The notes below the pieces were generated by a model. The model made no database searches and was not told where the DNA came from. It saw only the letters and a list, made by a program, of their open reading frames with translations. Shown one piece after another: positions 63,984 to 64,000 of a stretch of 64,000 nucleotides of DNA (position 1 is the first letter of the stretch; every line of letters begins with the position of its first letter). Location: assembly GCA_009103225.1 (NCBI GenBank), contig RHPI01003369.1, forward strand, positions 1,868,968-1,932,967, given 5' to 3'. Made by a program: the position numbers and the translations under genes. This DNA comes from Chlorokybus atmophyticus. Lineage: Eukaryota > Streptophyta > Chlorokybophyceae > Chlorokybales > Chlorokybaceae.

Positions 63984-64000
63984 ATGTTCAATCAAGGGTA

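Overview
The window is nuclear DNA from a eukaryote. Genes are split by GT-AG introns, retroelements and DNA transposons fill about half of the length, and three long (CT)n arrays each end in a single N. The gene types (type II membrane sulfotransferases, GDS/DxxH PC-esterases, a GT61 glycosyltransferase) and the chromodomain Ty3 elements fit a green-lineage or related microalga. A prasinophyte of the Pyramimonadales type is a guess from general character only, not a demonstrated assignment.

Layout. 1-592: part of an LTR (family B) cut by the window edge. 593-4.7 kb: gene-free, with a palindrome cluster, a (CT)n array and a short MITE. 5.3-7.0 kb: sulfotransferase ST1 (+). 8.2-8.8 kb: an array of GGACCATGCATGGTCC-like palindromes. 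11.6-17.7 kb: a complete Ty3/gypsy chromovirus with 672-bp LTRs and a 5-bp target duplication. 17.8-22.3 kb: a decayed tnp2-type (CACTA/Plavaka-like) transposase gene (-). 22.4-30.4 kb: a second palindrome array split by three nested DNA transposons: a hAT (8-bp TSD), a pogo-like element and a pogo-like MITE. 30.9-36.4 kb (-): a decayed LTR retroelement with gag, protease and a fused C5-cytosine DNA methyltransferase domain. 37.4-39.7 kb (+): a Ty3 integrase/chromodomain fragment followed by an LTR of family B. 40.1-41.5 kb: a (CT)n array and a MITE.

41.7-60.4 kb is the gene-rich part: PC-esterase A (+), a LINE 3' fragment, sulfotransferase ST2 (+), PC-esterase B (-), a GT61 glycosyltransferase (+), and sulfotransferase ST3 (+), which runs into a 2.15-kb (CT)n array and an assembly gap. 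A solo LTR of the 11.6-kb element family lies near the right end.

How the genes fit together. All six host genes encode secretory-pathway enzymes that build or decorate polysaccharides: three PAPS-dependent sulfotransferases, two candidate O-acyl esterases/transferases and one GT61 glycosyltransferase. They include a direct segmental duplication (ST1/ST2) and an inverted one (PC-esterase A/B). I infer a duplicated locus for making a sulfated, possibly acylated, surface or extracellular glycan, later interrupted by transposons. Co-function is inference; the family assignments rest on visible motifs.
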